NCBI GenBank assembly: GCA_008802785.1
Contig: VUYT01000001.1
Coordinates: 1,054,001 to 1,118,000, forward strand
Reading direction: 5' to 3'
DNA from: Symmetrospora coprosmae
Lineage: Eukaryota > Basidiomycota > Cystobasidiomycetes > Symmetrosporaceae
Length of the DNA stretch: 64,000 nucleotides
The position numbers and the translations under genes are program-made. The notes below the pieces were generated by a model that had not been told where the DNA came from, searched no databases, and saw nothing but the letters and a program-made list of their open reading frames with translations. Each line of letters starts with the position of its first letter. Position 1 is the stretch's first letter. Of the stretch, positions 44,701-55,097 are shown one piece after another.

Positions 44701-46057
44701 TATCGACCGTGGCCTCTTCCGCTCGCTCTACTACCGCTCGTACATGGACCAGGAGAAGAAGCAGGGCAACATCGTCATGGAGGAGTTCGAGAAGCCAACC
44801 AGGGAGACGACACTCAAGCTGAAGCGTGGCACGTACGACAAGCTCGATCAGGACGGTCTCGTTGCTCCCGGTACGCGAGTGTCTGGAGAGGACATTATCA
44901 TCGGCAAGACTGCGCCAATCCCGGCCGACAGCGACGAGCTCGGTCAGCGAAGCAAGACGCAAACCAAGCGCGATGTTTCCACTCCGCTCAAGAGCACCGA
45001 GAACGGTATCGTAGACCAGGTCCTGGTCACGACCAACTCGGAGGGGCTCAAGTTCGTCAAGATCCGAGTTCGTTCCACACGAGTCCCGCAGGTCGGAGAC
45101 AAGTTTGCTTCTCGACACGGACAGAAGGGTACCATCGGCATCACATACCGCCAGGAGGACATGCCGTTCTCCATCGAGGGTATCGTGCCGGACATTATCA
45201 TCAACCCGCACGCCATTCCTTCGCGGATGACCATCGGGCATCTGGTCGAAGCGCTCCTGTCAAAGGTATCGACGATCCACGGTAACGAGGGTGATGCGAC
45301 GCCATTCAACGAGGTCACGGTCGAGCACATCTCGGCGCTCCTCCGCGAGCAGGGCTACCAGTCTCGAGGCCTCGAGGTCATGTACAACGGACACACTGGA
45401 CAGAAGCTGCGCGCGCAGGTCTACTTTGGGCCCACGTACTACCAGCGCCTGAAGCATATGGTCGACGACAAGATCCACTCGCGGTCGCGTGGACCGGTGC
45501 AAATTCTCACGCGACAGCCGGTGGAGGGACGATCGAGGGACGGCGGTCTGCGGTTCGGAGAGATGGAGCGAGACTGCATGATTGCCCACGGTATCGCTGG
45601 ATTCCTCAAGGAGCGCATGTTTGAGGCTTCAGACGGGTACCGAATTCACGTTTGCGATATGTGAGTACAGACTGACGTTTTCCACGTGGACAATCGCTGA
45701 CCGTGTCCTCCTCCTATAGCTGCGGAATGGTAGCCATCGCGAACCTGAAGAAGCAGTCCTTCGAGTGCAGATCATGCAAGAACAAGACTGCCAGTGAGTA
45801 GCGATGGCAATCGTCAGTCTCGGGCGAGCAGATCGCTGACAATAGTTGCTCGCGCCATTACTCAGTCTCGCAAGTACTGCTCCCCTACGCGGCGAAGCTT
45901 CTCTTCCAGTGAGTCAAGCTAGATGTCGGCCTGTTTCGAGGGGCTTAGCTAACTGCTTCACTATTCGCGCCCTAGGGAATTGCAATCGATGAACATCGCT
46001 ACGCGAATTGCCTTCGAGACGAGCGACAACGAGGGCAGGCAGAACATCGAGACTTGA
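41758..46057 (+). CDS. RPB2: RNA polymerase II second-largest subunit RPB2
   Basis: Exons 41758-41808, 41973-42554, 42624-43031, 43104-43421, 43490-45660, 45720-45793, 45866-45908 and 45976-46057 give 1242 residues (yeast: 1224). Landmarks: [37 protein letters not shown] (protrusion), the lobe, [49 protein letters not shown] (about 843), [12 protein letters not shown] (about 990) in the hybrid-binding domain, and a C-terminal zinc site with CDIC and CRSC followed by [18 protein letters not shown]. It forms one side of the active cleft with RPB1 and carries much of the nucleotide-addition site. Introns are crowded at both ends; exon 5 holds 2171 bases uninterrupted. A long antisense frame at 43670-45241 is a codon-bias shadow. 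Confidence 0.96.
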
Positions 46058-46483
46058 TCCGACTCATGCAAAGGGGACCATACATTGTGAAGGGATCAGT
46101 GGTAAATGTAGTGTTGTAGCGTCGTTCCTCCTCCTTCTGCTCGCAATGTCTTGTTCAGCAAGGTCGACGGCGTCGGGCAGGACCTTCCCACTAGACTGAC
46201 GCCCGCCCTGCGTCAATATGCATTTCGCTGCAAGCTGATGTTCCTTTGACAGTTATTCGGCGCCATCCCGCTTACCTCACGCAATTTACGGAATCGCAAG
46301 CCAAAGGAGCCCTAGCCACTTCCCTTTCACGCATTCGGCACAAGCGCGCGTCATCCGCACCGCTGGCACATCCATGGGCATCCTGGCCGAAAGGCCGGCT
46401 GGAGCAGTGATGTGGCTGGTTCCACGTCGACCCAACGCCATTCGCCAGCCGGACTGATTTTCGTCGACGACGACCGAAGCGGA
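46058..46483. other. Spacer between RPB2 and the first EEP gene
   Basis: About 425 bases with the RPB2 3' UTR and presumably the promoter of the next plus-strand gene. The frame of that gene is open upstream but without ATG before 46484. Nothing else seen. Confidence 0.5.
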
Positions 46484-47802
46484 ATGGTTCTGGACATTCT
46501 CTGCCGTGCGGCATTGCTTGCACTCTGCTGCGTAACCACTTCAACGTCTGCCCAATCAACGCCAGCGACAGAATTGAAGATTGCGACCTTTAACATCCGA
46601 GGTGCGGATATCAACGAGAGTCCGGACCCGCCGGTGGATCTGGCGGCGGATGAGGAATATCCATGGGCGTGGCGCGGGTATGCCTAGTCCAACTTGTCTT
46701 GGTTACACCGTATTGGGAGACGTGTACCGATTCATCCGCTCCCCTTGACCCGCAACTCGCCTTGTCTCCGGCAGGCCGCCACTCATCGAGTCTGTACTGG
46801 ATGCCCAGCCAGACGTCATCGGCTTCCAAGAAGTCAGGGCGCATCAGCTGTCAGATCTGGTAGCGGGTCTCGCGGGGTACGACTATGTTGCACGAGAGAC
46901 TGGCTCGGACAATCTGGTGGTGAGTACAGAGGACGAGGGGCTCTGGACTGGCCGAACGGACGGCCATGTGACGGCTTCCACCTGCAAACCCAGTCCAATC
47001 CTGTCTTCTGGAACCGCGAGAAGCTTTCCCTCGCAAATGCAACCTACTTCTGGCTGTCCACGACTCCGGACGTCCAAAGCATGGTGCGTTCAGATCTTGT
47101 CCGACGCACCGATCGCCACCGTGTCTTACATACACGAGCGAATAAGACCGAGAGCACGTAATGCTGACTCGGACCGTCTCCTCTCTCGTTCTACAGGGCT
47201 GGGATGCGACCCAGTGCCGTATTGTCACTCTGACTCACCTGAAAATCCTGGCAACCGGCGAAATTGTTACCATAGCCAACACGGTAAGTTGTCCTTGTGC
47301 GGGGTGACATGAGCTGCAGAGTATTTCTGATTCTGATAAGCACTGGCCACAGCACCTTGATAGCCGTGGGTCCATTGCAAAGGTCAACTCCGCCTCCCTG
47401 CTGAATGAGCGCATCGGCGCATTGGCGGAAGACACTACTCCCACACCCTTGGTCATCCTCCTAGGCGATCTCAACTCTCCACGTACCACGGAAGCGTACG
47501 CGATCCTCACAGGCGGGCGCTACCGCTCTGCGGACGCAGTCCCAGGGACTTTCGTCGACACTCGGCGACTTGCAGGAGACGAAGGCAATCGATACACATA
47601 CCAAGGCTTCATGTACAACAGCACGACTGGCATCAACGACTACGTCCTAGCCGCCGAAGCGTCCATGTCCTCAGGAGGATGGAGTGTGACATCGTCAGAA
47701 GTGCTGAAGGATACCGTGCGGAATCGGGGCGTCCGGCTGAGGATTTCAGACCACCGGATGGTCCAGGTAGCGCTCGCAAAGCAGGGCTCTCCGATGTTCT
47801 GA
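46484..47802 (+). CDS. Secreted endonuclease/exonuclease/phosphatase-family protein 1
   Basis: Exons 46484-46677, 46775-46919, 46994-47083, 47197-47283 and 47353-47802 give 321 residues. A signal peptide (MVLDILCRAALLALCCVTTS, then TSA) is followed by the EEP fold: KIATFNIRG with the metal-binding Asn, DVIGFQEVRAHQ with the metal-binding Glu, NPVFWNREKL, NTHLDSRG with the catalytic His, LLGDLNSP with Asp/Asn, and RISDHRMVQ with the final Asp-His pair. All expected catalytic residues are present, so an active Mg-dependent phosphodiesterase is likely. The substrate (nucleic acid, phospholipid head group or sugar phosphate) cannot be told from sequence. It has the same intron positions and phases as the next gene. 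Confidence 0.85.
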
Positions 47803-48086
47803 ACAGAATGTTGCGAGTGGCGCCGCACTGCACTGGCTGCACTATGCCCGACTTCCGTCCGCCCGCCGTCGATGGCAGACCGGCTGCACCGCTATTTCAG
47901 TACGACAGCGATTCCGTCGTTCTACAAAGTTGCAGAGATGTACAGTGACGTTGGATCTGGCGCAACATGCATTCCGCTTCTCTTGCTTGGACCAACTGCC
48001 ACTGACTGCACGCTAGCTCTGATATCACACGCCTTCCTACGCGCCCAACGCGCCTTTCGCTCCGACGAGCATTATCTTCCACCAAC

Positions 48087-49274
48087 ATGCGGACCGCCAA
48101 CTTTGGTGCCTCGCTCACTCTCATCGCCACCATCTTTCTCCTCACACTCGTTCAGATCGCAGCCGTGAATGCCGAAGAGCTCAAAGTCGCGACCTTGAAC
48201 ATCCGTGGGGCTCCCCGTAAGCAGCCGAAGTCGCCCCCGCAAGGATCGGAGGAGTATCCCTGGACGACCAGGAGGTGAGGGCCTCGCATCGGACTCATTC
48301 AGTCGTCTTGCCGGCTGATGGCGGTATACGCAGGGACCCGCTGATCGCGCAGGTTCTGGATCAAGCACCGGACGTCATTGGCTTCCAGGAAGTGCGCGCC
48401 CATCAGCTGAAGGATCTCGTCAGAGGCCTAAAGGGCGAGTATGACTATGTCGCCCAAGAGACGGGCGGCAAGAACGATGTGGTGAGTAGGCGAGAGCGGT
48501 CTGATGGGCAGTGTAGACGCAGTGGCTGATCATGAGAAATGTGGTAGTCCAACCCAGTGTTCTTCCGCAAGGAGAAAATCGCCCTTGTCAAAGTCGACTT
48601 CTGGTGGCTCTCGCAGACACCGAGAAAGGCGAGCAAGGTATGAAAGAATTGCATCATGTCCGAATGGCAACTTAGCTGACGTCGTTCGGAGCAGGGCTGG
48701 GACGCGAACATGTATCGACTGGTTACGCAAGCGCAGCTCCGACTAAAGAAGGGCGGCGAAGCCTTCGTTTTTGCCAACACGGTCAGTATGATCCGTCAGC
48801 TCGGGCCTAGGCAATACGTCATTGACAGGGAATGCGCCCCACACATAGCATCTTTATCCTCGAGGTACCGAATCCCGCCCCGCCTCGGCGACCTTGATCC
48901 GTGAGCGACTGGTCCCGCTGTCGAAAAAGGGCAACAAAAATGAGGAGCCGCTGGTCTTCCTTGTTGGCGACCTCAACTCGACGCCGGAGACAGACGCGTA
49001 CCGCATACTGGCGGGCAGCGGGACAGGCGACGGCGCCTTCATCGACGCCCGCCGCGCGGCTGGCGATGAGAGCAGCAAGCCAACGTATCATGGCTTCCTC
49101 GGCAATAGCACATCAGGCATTAGTGACTACATCCTCGTGGCGAACAATGCTGCCATCAAGAAGGGGAGATGGAGCATAGCGGGATCGGAGATTGTCAGTG
49201 ACAAGGCGCGCACGGGGAGCAGGGAGATCAGGATCTCGGATCATGCGTTAGTATGGGCCAGTCTGGAGAGATAG
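48087..49274 (+). CDS. Secreted endonuclease/exonuclease/phosphatase-family protein 2
   Basis: Exons 48087-48274, 48334-48481, 48548-48637, 48695-48781 and 48849-49274 give 312 residues. Signal peptide with core LTLIATIFLLTLVQIAA. EEP motifs: KVATLNIRG, DVIGFQEVRAHQLKDL, NPVFFRKEKI, NTHLYPRG, LVGDLNSTP, RISDHALVW. The inner exons 3 and 4 are 90 and 87 bases, exactly as in the first EEP gene, so the two are recent tandem duplicates in structure. Odd point: the usual Asp of the NTHLD string is Tyr here, while the catalytic His is kept. Activity may be altered. Its 3' end faces the third EEP gene only 79 bases away. Confidence 0.85.
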
Positions 49275-49353
49275 TGCGAAGCCCGGGTCTATATGTGGGA
49301 GCTTCTACTGCAGACTGCAGACTTAGTACTGTAGCATAGACGCACAAAGGCTA

Positions 49354-50946
49354 TCAAGATGCTCTGGAAAGCTCGGACATGACCAGGCAGTGGTCCGAGA
49401 GGCGGTATGGGTACTGCCCATCCTCGGTCTTGTTAGGTATGACTCCATACTTTGTGACTCGCCAGTTCCCCCCGCCGTGGTCCTTCGGGATGCCGGTCGT
49501 CTTCTCGGAGACTGCAAAATTGCTTGCAGGAGTTGCGGGCTGAAGCGCACCGTTGTCCGCCACCATGATGTGGTCAATGACTGCGCCGTCAATGTTCTTG
49601 CCGAACTCCGAAAAGGTGCCAATGCAGCCGTACTGCTTCTTGAGCAGGATTTGGACAGGGAGTCCAGCCATTGCTCGGCCGCTAGGCGCCGCTCGCAATG
49701 CAACAGCGTGTCGCGTGTCGAGGAAGGACAGTCCGGCGTCCATGTCTGATCGCGAAGCTACAGCAGCCTCTCCCGCGTAGCGATGTCCTGTAAGCACCTG
49801 GTAGCCTTCCTCTTCGGGCGGCGAGTTGAGGTCGCCCATGACCATCACGAGGGGTGGCTGGCCCACGTCGTTCCAGTGCATCATGTGGGGGCGTAGCTTG
49901 GACAAGATGACCTCGGACGATTTTGCTCTTGCGACAATGCCCATGTGGTCGAAGTGCTGGCGAGAGCAGCATGTAGGGTAGTCAAGCATGAGCGGAAGGC
50001 GATCATGCCGTAGAAGACGCTTGCACGCACCGTATTAGCGATCCATATGTCCTCTTGAAATTGCGTAGGTATAGGAGTGTATCGTGCACCCGTTTCGAGA
50101 TCATGGACAGCTGGCGGAGCTGGCGAGTCTTCCTGTCCGGAATAGCGGTCTCGTAGGTGGACCAGCGTTGCCATTCTCGTAAGAGCCTGAAAATTGCGGA
50201 TGACAGATTAGATACGAGGACTGTAGCAGATCATGTTGTGACTGACAGCATCCCAAGCGATGGAGCCAGGTACATCTGGCGTCTCCGAGAGCCAGAAGTG
50301 CTCGACCGAAAGCAGCTCGAAGCGGTCTCTGGTTGAGAGCCATTGCGGTTGCCATCAGGCGGTCACTCGGCCGCCCACTGCAGCTCGTCGTTACTTCCGG
50401 CTTGACTCACTTTCTGTAGAATATGGGACATGCCTATCCATTCAGCAGGCGAGGAAATGCTGCGTCAATGTCGAGCACGTGTACGTGTGGAGACGCCAAG
50501 TCCGCATGTCAGGCCTCTGAGCGATGTATACACACCTCGCCGTCTTGTTTGCCGTCGATGCGACCCACTCCGACCGAGTCATACACTGGGCTCAGCCCTT
50601 TTTTGAGGTCCTGAAACTGGTGCCAGAGGACCTCCTGAAAGCCGATGACGTCCGGCTCCTCCCAGGCAATCTGGTCCAGCAGGGCTTCCTTCCTGTAGCC
50701 CGTCCACGGATATTCGGCATTCGGGCTGGGGCCAGCTGGCGGCTCTGCGTTGGGGTTGGGCGCATAGCGGATATTGAGCGACCCTACTCTAAGCCTGCTG
50801 CTGTTGCGGGATGGCATGGCTGGTTGGCGAGCGGGCTGTGCCTGTTGGCGTCGGTCTCGAGCCAGGTACCATATGAGAATGTAGATTAGCACGCAGCCAT
50901 AGACCGAAGCGGGCGGCGGAATGGTCTTCTCGGTCGTGTCTGTCAT
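49354..50946 (-). CDS. Membrane-anchored endonuclease/exonuclease/phosphatase-family protein 3
   Basis: Exons (minus) 50946-50536, 50433-50411, 50328-50247, 50186-50031 and 49956-49354 give 424 residues. The N-terminus has one hydrophobic segment (VYGCVLIYILIWYLA, about 15-29), a signal anchor or uncleaved signal peptide. EEP motifs: RVGSLNIRY, DVIGFQEVLWHQ, CPIFYRKDRFELL, FWLSETPDVPGS, NTHFDHMG, VMGDLNSPPEEEG, LSDHCLVMS; all catalytic positions are kept. Exon 2 is a 23-base microexon encoding most of CPIFYRK and is needed to restore that motif. Longer than its two plus-strand neighbours by an extra loop after the LSETPDVP block. Sequence is more distant, and only the intron before NTHFD matches theirs. 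Confidence 0.82.
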
Positions 50947-51353
50947 GTCTGCGAGTGCGAGCGCGTCTGTTTGGTGGGTGGAGATGCTCGGAAGTCGAGG
51001 CGGACACGGTCAGGCGCGGTCAAAAGGGGAGCGCCCACAGCCCGCTCGCTCATCTCGGCGGCGCTTGCTGGCTGTTTCAGGGCAGGGATAGGGCACAGCA
51101 CGCAACAGGCTGTCTGATGATTCACCAGACTCTGTGAAAGCCTGCGGAACGACATCGATGCAACGAAGACACGCAGAAGCAACCGCAGCAGAGAAGAGGT
51201 CTCTCCGTCACGAGTTGCGTGTAGCTAAGAATAGGCCACCAAGTTTGGGTACACGGTGGATGAAGGGCGCGTCTGCCGTGTCTCTCGTACTCTCCTCCTG
51301 TTGTCGCTGCAAGCCATGATCTCCATCGAAAGAGACGGTGCACCATCCATGCC
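50947..51353. other. Divergent promoter region between EEP gene 3 and the GT-like gene
   Basis: About 405 bases between two ATGs pointing apart. No coding frame or repeat stands out. Confidence 0.5.
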
Positions 51354-53210
51354 ATGGTGAAGCTGCCCAGCCTCGGCTCGAGGTCGCTCCCCTTGCCCGC
51401 CCCAGGCATCCAGGCTTCCAAAGACGATTCTGGCTCCTCTCAGACGACGGCCAGCACACGGCGTCCCCGAGCAGCAGCACTCCTAGCTACCCTCCTACTA
51501 GTGTTGCTGCTGTATCCACTCTCTCATGCACCTTCGTCAGCTCTGCGCCTGATCGAGGCGGGACCGCAGACGGCCGCATCACCCTCTCGCTCGTCGCAGG
51601 GAACCCGCAAGATCCGCGTAGCAGTCTACGACTCCTTCTGGGAGCATTACGGTTAGCTCAACGTGGTCCCGTGTAGCTAGCGCGTCGCTGCAGCTAATGT
51701 CTGCGACTGTCCGCAGAGGTCATCGGTCCGTTGGTGTACGGCCTGTCGCAGCGTTCAGACATCGAGCTCTCCGTCTACCGCACTCATTTCGGCGATGGGT
51801 ACCCAGCCCTCCTCGCGCCGTTCTACGACACGCCTTTCCGCGCAGAGCAAGAGTTCTTCTCGCCTGCTCCTGCGAAAGGTGGCAATGCCAGCGGCTCGGA
51901 CATTGTCACGGCGCTGGACGCGGACGTGCTCTTCCTCCCGAGTGGAGACAGGGATCTGCACCTGTTCATTGATGGGGATGGACTCAACAGGAGTCCGCTC
52001 TCTGCGCAGGCACGAATTGTCGTGGGCGTTCATCAGACGGACCAGTGGGCCGTCGCGGAGTCGTCGAGTGCTGGACGGCGCGAGTGGATCAGCACGCCTT
52101 CGGGGCGGGCTTCCATAGACAAAGCGAGCAGGGCAGGAAGATTGAGCTTCTTCACGCTCAGCGGTCATGTCTCGGAGAGCCTGGCGCGTGTGCTTGGTGC
52201 GCCGAAGTGGTCGACAGGCCGGTCCGTCTTTGACGCTGGTCCCGCAGCCCTGCGACCAACAATCGAAATTCTCGTACCGGTCATTCCGGACATTACTGGC
52301 TCGAGCAGGAACGGCGTGCGAGCGTGCGGCGTGCAGCATGCAGCCATCCAGGGGACCTTCAATGGCGTACGCGACTATGCTCGGGTCTTTGCCGACCTCG
52401 AGCGGGCTATCAGGGGTGGGTCAGGCCCAGGCTGCTTCTCTCGATGTCGAGTGTTGCATCTGATTCCCGCATCGTGTAGATGACCCGCATAGCTGGGGCT
52501 ACGAGCTGGTGCAAGAGAAAGGCGACGCGAGCCGCTTGAGCCTACCAGACGCTCTCAAAGCGCGCCAAGAGATCCTGGTGCCCCTCGAAAAGCGCAAGCG
52601 CGTTGGTGGCGAAATCGGAGAAGACGACGGCGCACAAAGCCCGCCGCCATTCAAGCTGCATCTCCTCGGTCACCTCGCACGTCACGAAAGGCTTGACATT
52701 GGTCCTACGCTGCTGCGGAACATGGTCGTGGTACACAGGAACCTCCAGTATCCGGAGGTGAGCGCGGTGATGACGCAGCTTGCAAGGAAACTACGCGCGT
52801 GCGGGCTGATGAAGACCTGCACGCTCTACAAGTACTACGCAACACTGGCAGAGATGGATCTCATCCTTCCCGCTTGGGCGAAGGAGCCAGGCTCCGATCA
52901 TTCACCATACACCGTCTCGCGGGGGTCATCAAGCGTACCGGCAGGCGTCATGGCTAGAGTACCCGTGCTACTCTCGACTCGCGAGCGGAATGCTTACGGC
53001 TATCTGGCCGGAGAGGCTGGTGTTGCCTCACCAGCCTGGCTCGAGAGGGCGGAAGGCGAGACTGAGGTGGCCGCCATCAGGCGTTTGCGGACAATGGCGT
53101 CCCCATGTCCCGGGCTGTCCCAACGCATAGCAAAGTGGGAGGTGTTCGAGAAAGGTCTGCAATCGCAGAATACGGCAGCTTTGGACCGCTTACTGCACGG
53201 AGCGGATTAG
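51354..53210 (+). CDS. Type II membrane glycosyltransferase-like protein
   Basis: Exons 51354-51651, 51717-52415 and 52480-53210 give 575 residues. A short basic cytosolic tail precedes one membrane segment (AAALLATLLLVLLLYPLSHA, about 40-58), then a large lumenal part, the usual layout of Golgi enzymes. A Rossmann-like start (IRVAVYDSFWEHYG, then VYGLSQRSDIELSVYRTHFG) and a C-terminal half with FKLHLLGHLARHE, MVVVHRNLQYPEV, AEMDLILPAW resemble the two halves of GT-B glycosyltransferases, where the second half binds the sugar nucleotide. No family assigned with certainty. Donor and acceptor unknown. Its stop is 77 bases from that of the convergent methyltransferase. Confidence 0.6.
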
Positions 53211-53287
53211 TCAGAGAGCTCCTGCTTCTCGTAGAGCAGTGATTGCAGTGGTTTGTTGTTGTATGCCTCTTCGTGCGCAATGTCCTT

Positions 53288-54414
53288 TCACTTCTCGTAT
53301 ATCCACAAGCTTCGCTCGGTCCCGACCATGTCGCCCTTTTCCAGCTTGGGTGCTCCCACGCTCATTCTCCTTTTGGTCTCCTTGTAGACCTCCAGCCGCC
53401 CGTGCGATCTGTAGATGTCCTGAGCAGGCTTGCTCTGTGTCGCACCGATTTCGAGGACGAGTTTCGGTATGCTCCCATTGTCTCGTTCGGAATGCGTGCC
53501 CTCTGAGAGAAAGCGGGTATATATCTGGGCGATGCGCCGGTAGAAGGAGAGGCCGTCGTCCTGCGCATGCTCATCGTTGACGTGGCCGCGCTCGTTGCTG
53601 GCCGACGAGCTCAGCTTGCCCTGCAGCGCGTAGTTGCCCTCCCACCACGCGCCCGCGAGCTCCTGCATGTCCTTGGCCGAGACGTACGGCGGGTTGCTCA
53701 CGACGAGGTCGAACCCGCCCGCCTTGCCCATGCCATGCTGCTGCGCGAGCGCATGCAGCGCCTCGTCGTCAAAGATGTCGCACTTGCCAAACGAGCAGAG
53801 CGCGCCCAGCCCGTTGAGCGTGATGTTCTCGCGCGCAACGGCGAGCGCGGCGTCGTCGACCTCGAGGCCGACCGTGTGGATCCGGGCCTGCCCCTGCTGT
53901 GCGAGGAGGAGCGGGACGCACCCGCTCCCGCTGCAGATGTCGAGGATGCGCAGAGGCTTTTCGGCGGTTGCGCTGGGCATGGCACGCAGGAGAGCTGCAG
54001 CGAGCAGGAGGACCCACTGCTCCGTCTCGACGCGCGGGATGTAGACGGGCGGGCGAATGACGAGCGAGAGAGGGCCGAAGGAGTGGAGGCCTGATGGAGC
54101 GGGTTGTGTGTCAGCCTCGCCAGGCGCGCCTATGGCAAAGCGAGCAGAGACACACCAGTAATGTAGGCCAACGGCTTGCCGGTGAGGTATTCGTCAATGG
54201 CTTGCTGGACCTCCTGTTCACTGCTGAACCGTCCGCTCTCGAGGACATGACGCAGGACCATCTGAGACTCGCTCTCCCCCTGTACGTCCTCCGGGTGTTG
54301 TCCGTCCTTGCCGTGGTGCTCGTCGAGCTGCTCGAGCAGTCCTCTGCGGAGATCGTCGCTGATCGAGAGGGGCGACATGCTGGACGGGGGAAAGAGGCGA
54401 AATGTCGAGGACAA
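53288..54414 (-). CDS. MTQ1: MTQ1/HemK-type protein N5-glutamine methyltransferase
   Basis: Exons 54414-54156 and 54090-53288 (65-base intron) give 353 residues. The N-terminal helical domain ends in EYLTGKPLAYITG, followed by VYIPRVETEQWV (PRxETE motif), the S-adenosylmethionine-binding LDICSGSGCVPLLLA (about 136), and the catalytic VVSNPPYVS (about 219). This order is that of bacterial PrmC and yeast Mtq1, which methylate the Gln of the GGQ motif in peptide-release factors; Mtq1 acts on the mitochondrial factor. Presence of the N-terminal domain argues for the Mtq1/HEMK1 type rather than the shorter Mtq2/HEMK2. A second Met (MSPLSISDD) at codon 13 could be used. No strong mitochondrial presequence was judged. 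Confidence 0.88.
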
Positions 54415-55097
54415 GCGAAGAGGGACGAGAGAAGAGCGACAGGCTGAGGACGATGTTGCCTAGTCGGTGATGTGGGTGGGAACCGGATGCTTGAGTATCG
54501 GGACGAGGACAGAGCTGCCCGACGATCCCGTCCAAGCGGCATCCCGCCCACGTCAGGCCTCCGGCACGTGTCACTCCGCCTTGCGACCGCACTGCTGCCA
54601 CTTGCCGTGTTTCACGCCAATCAATGTGTACCGCATTGCTGTCACTGCGCGTCCTGCTCCTCTCTGCCAACACGCTGCTGTTCGCTGAGTGCAGAGGGTT
54701 TGGAGAAAGGACTGGCGCATTCTGCGACTGCTTCGGGTGCGCGTCCTGCAAGCACTGGCAGCCTGGCCTGACGCAGCAGCTTGAGTGCATGGCTGATCTG
54801 GGTCAGCAGCAATGTTGTCATGTTATGATGTGTCCTGGACGGTGTTGCGTATCTGTCAATAGCGCAAGAGGTGGTCCCACAAGTACACAAGTCGCTTCCT
54901 CCCGGAGCTTGACGCGTCCCTCCTTCCTCCCCCTCGCCACCGACGAGCTTACACCTGCATTCCTCGGATCTTTAAAGGAGCATCATCGACTGCGACTGCC
55001 TGTACTATACTGGATTTGTGCACTCCTCTGATCCCACCATTTCACCCTCAGGTTGTTCTGCTCTTGCACAACTGGACGGCCGACACGCTGTCCCGCC
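54415..55097. other. Divergent region between MTQ1 and the fucosyltransferase-like gene
   Basis: About 680 bases. The frame of the next gene is open slightly upstream of its ATG but starts only with TTG. Frames here are short and unconvincing. It contains ctttaaagg at about 54971 and actatactgg near 55006, possible promoter AT-elements for the plus-strand gene. Confidence 0.45.

Noticed and set aside
43670-45241. 523-codon open frame antisense to RPB2
   Set aside because: It lies fully opposite a highly conserved RPB2 exon and its sequence has no family features. GC-rich codon bias leaves the antisense frame open by chance.
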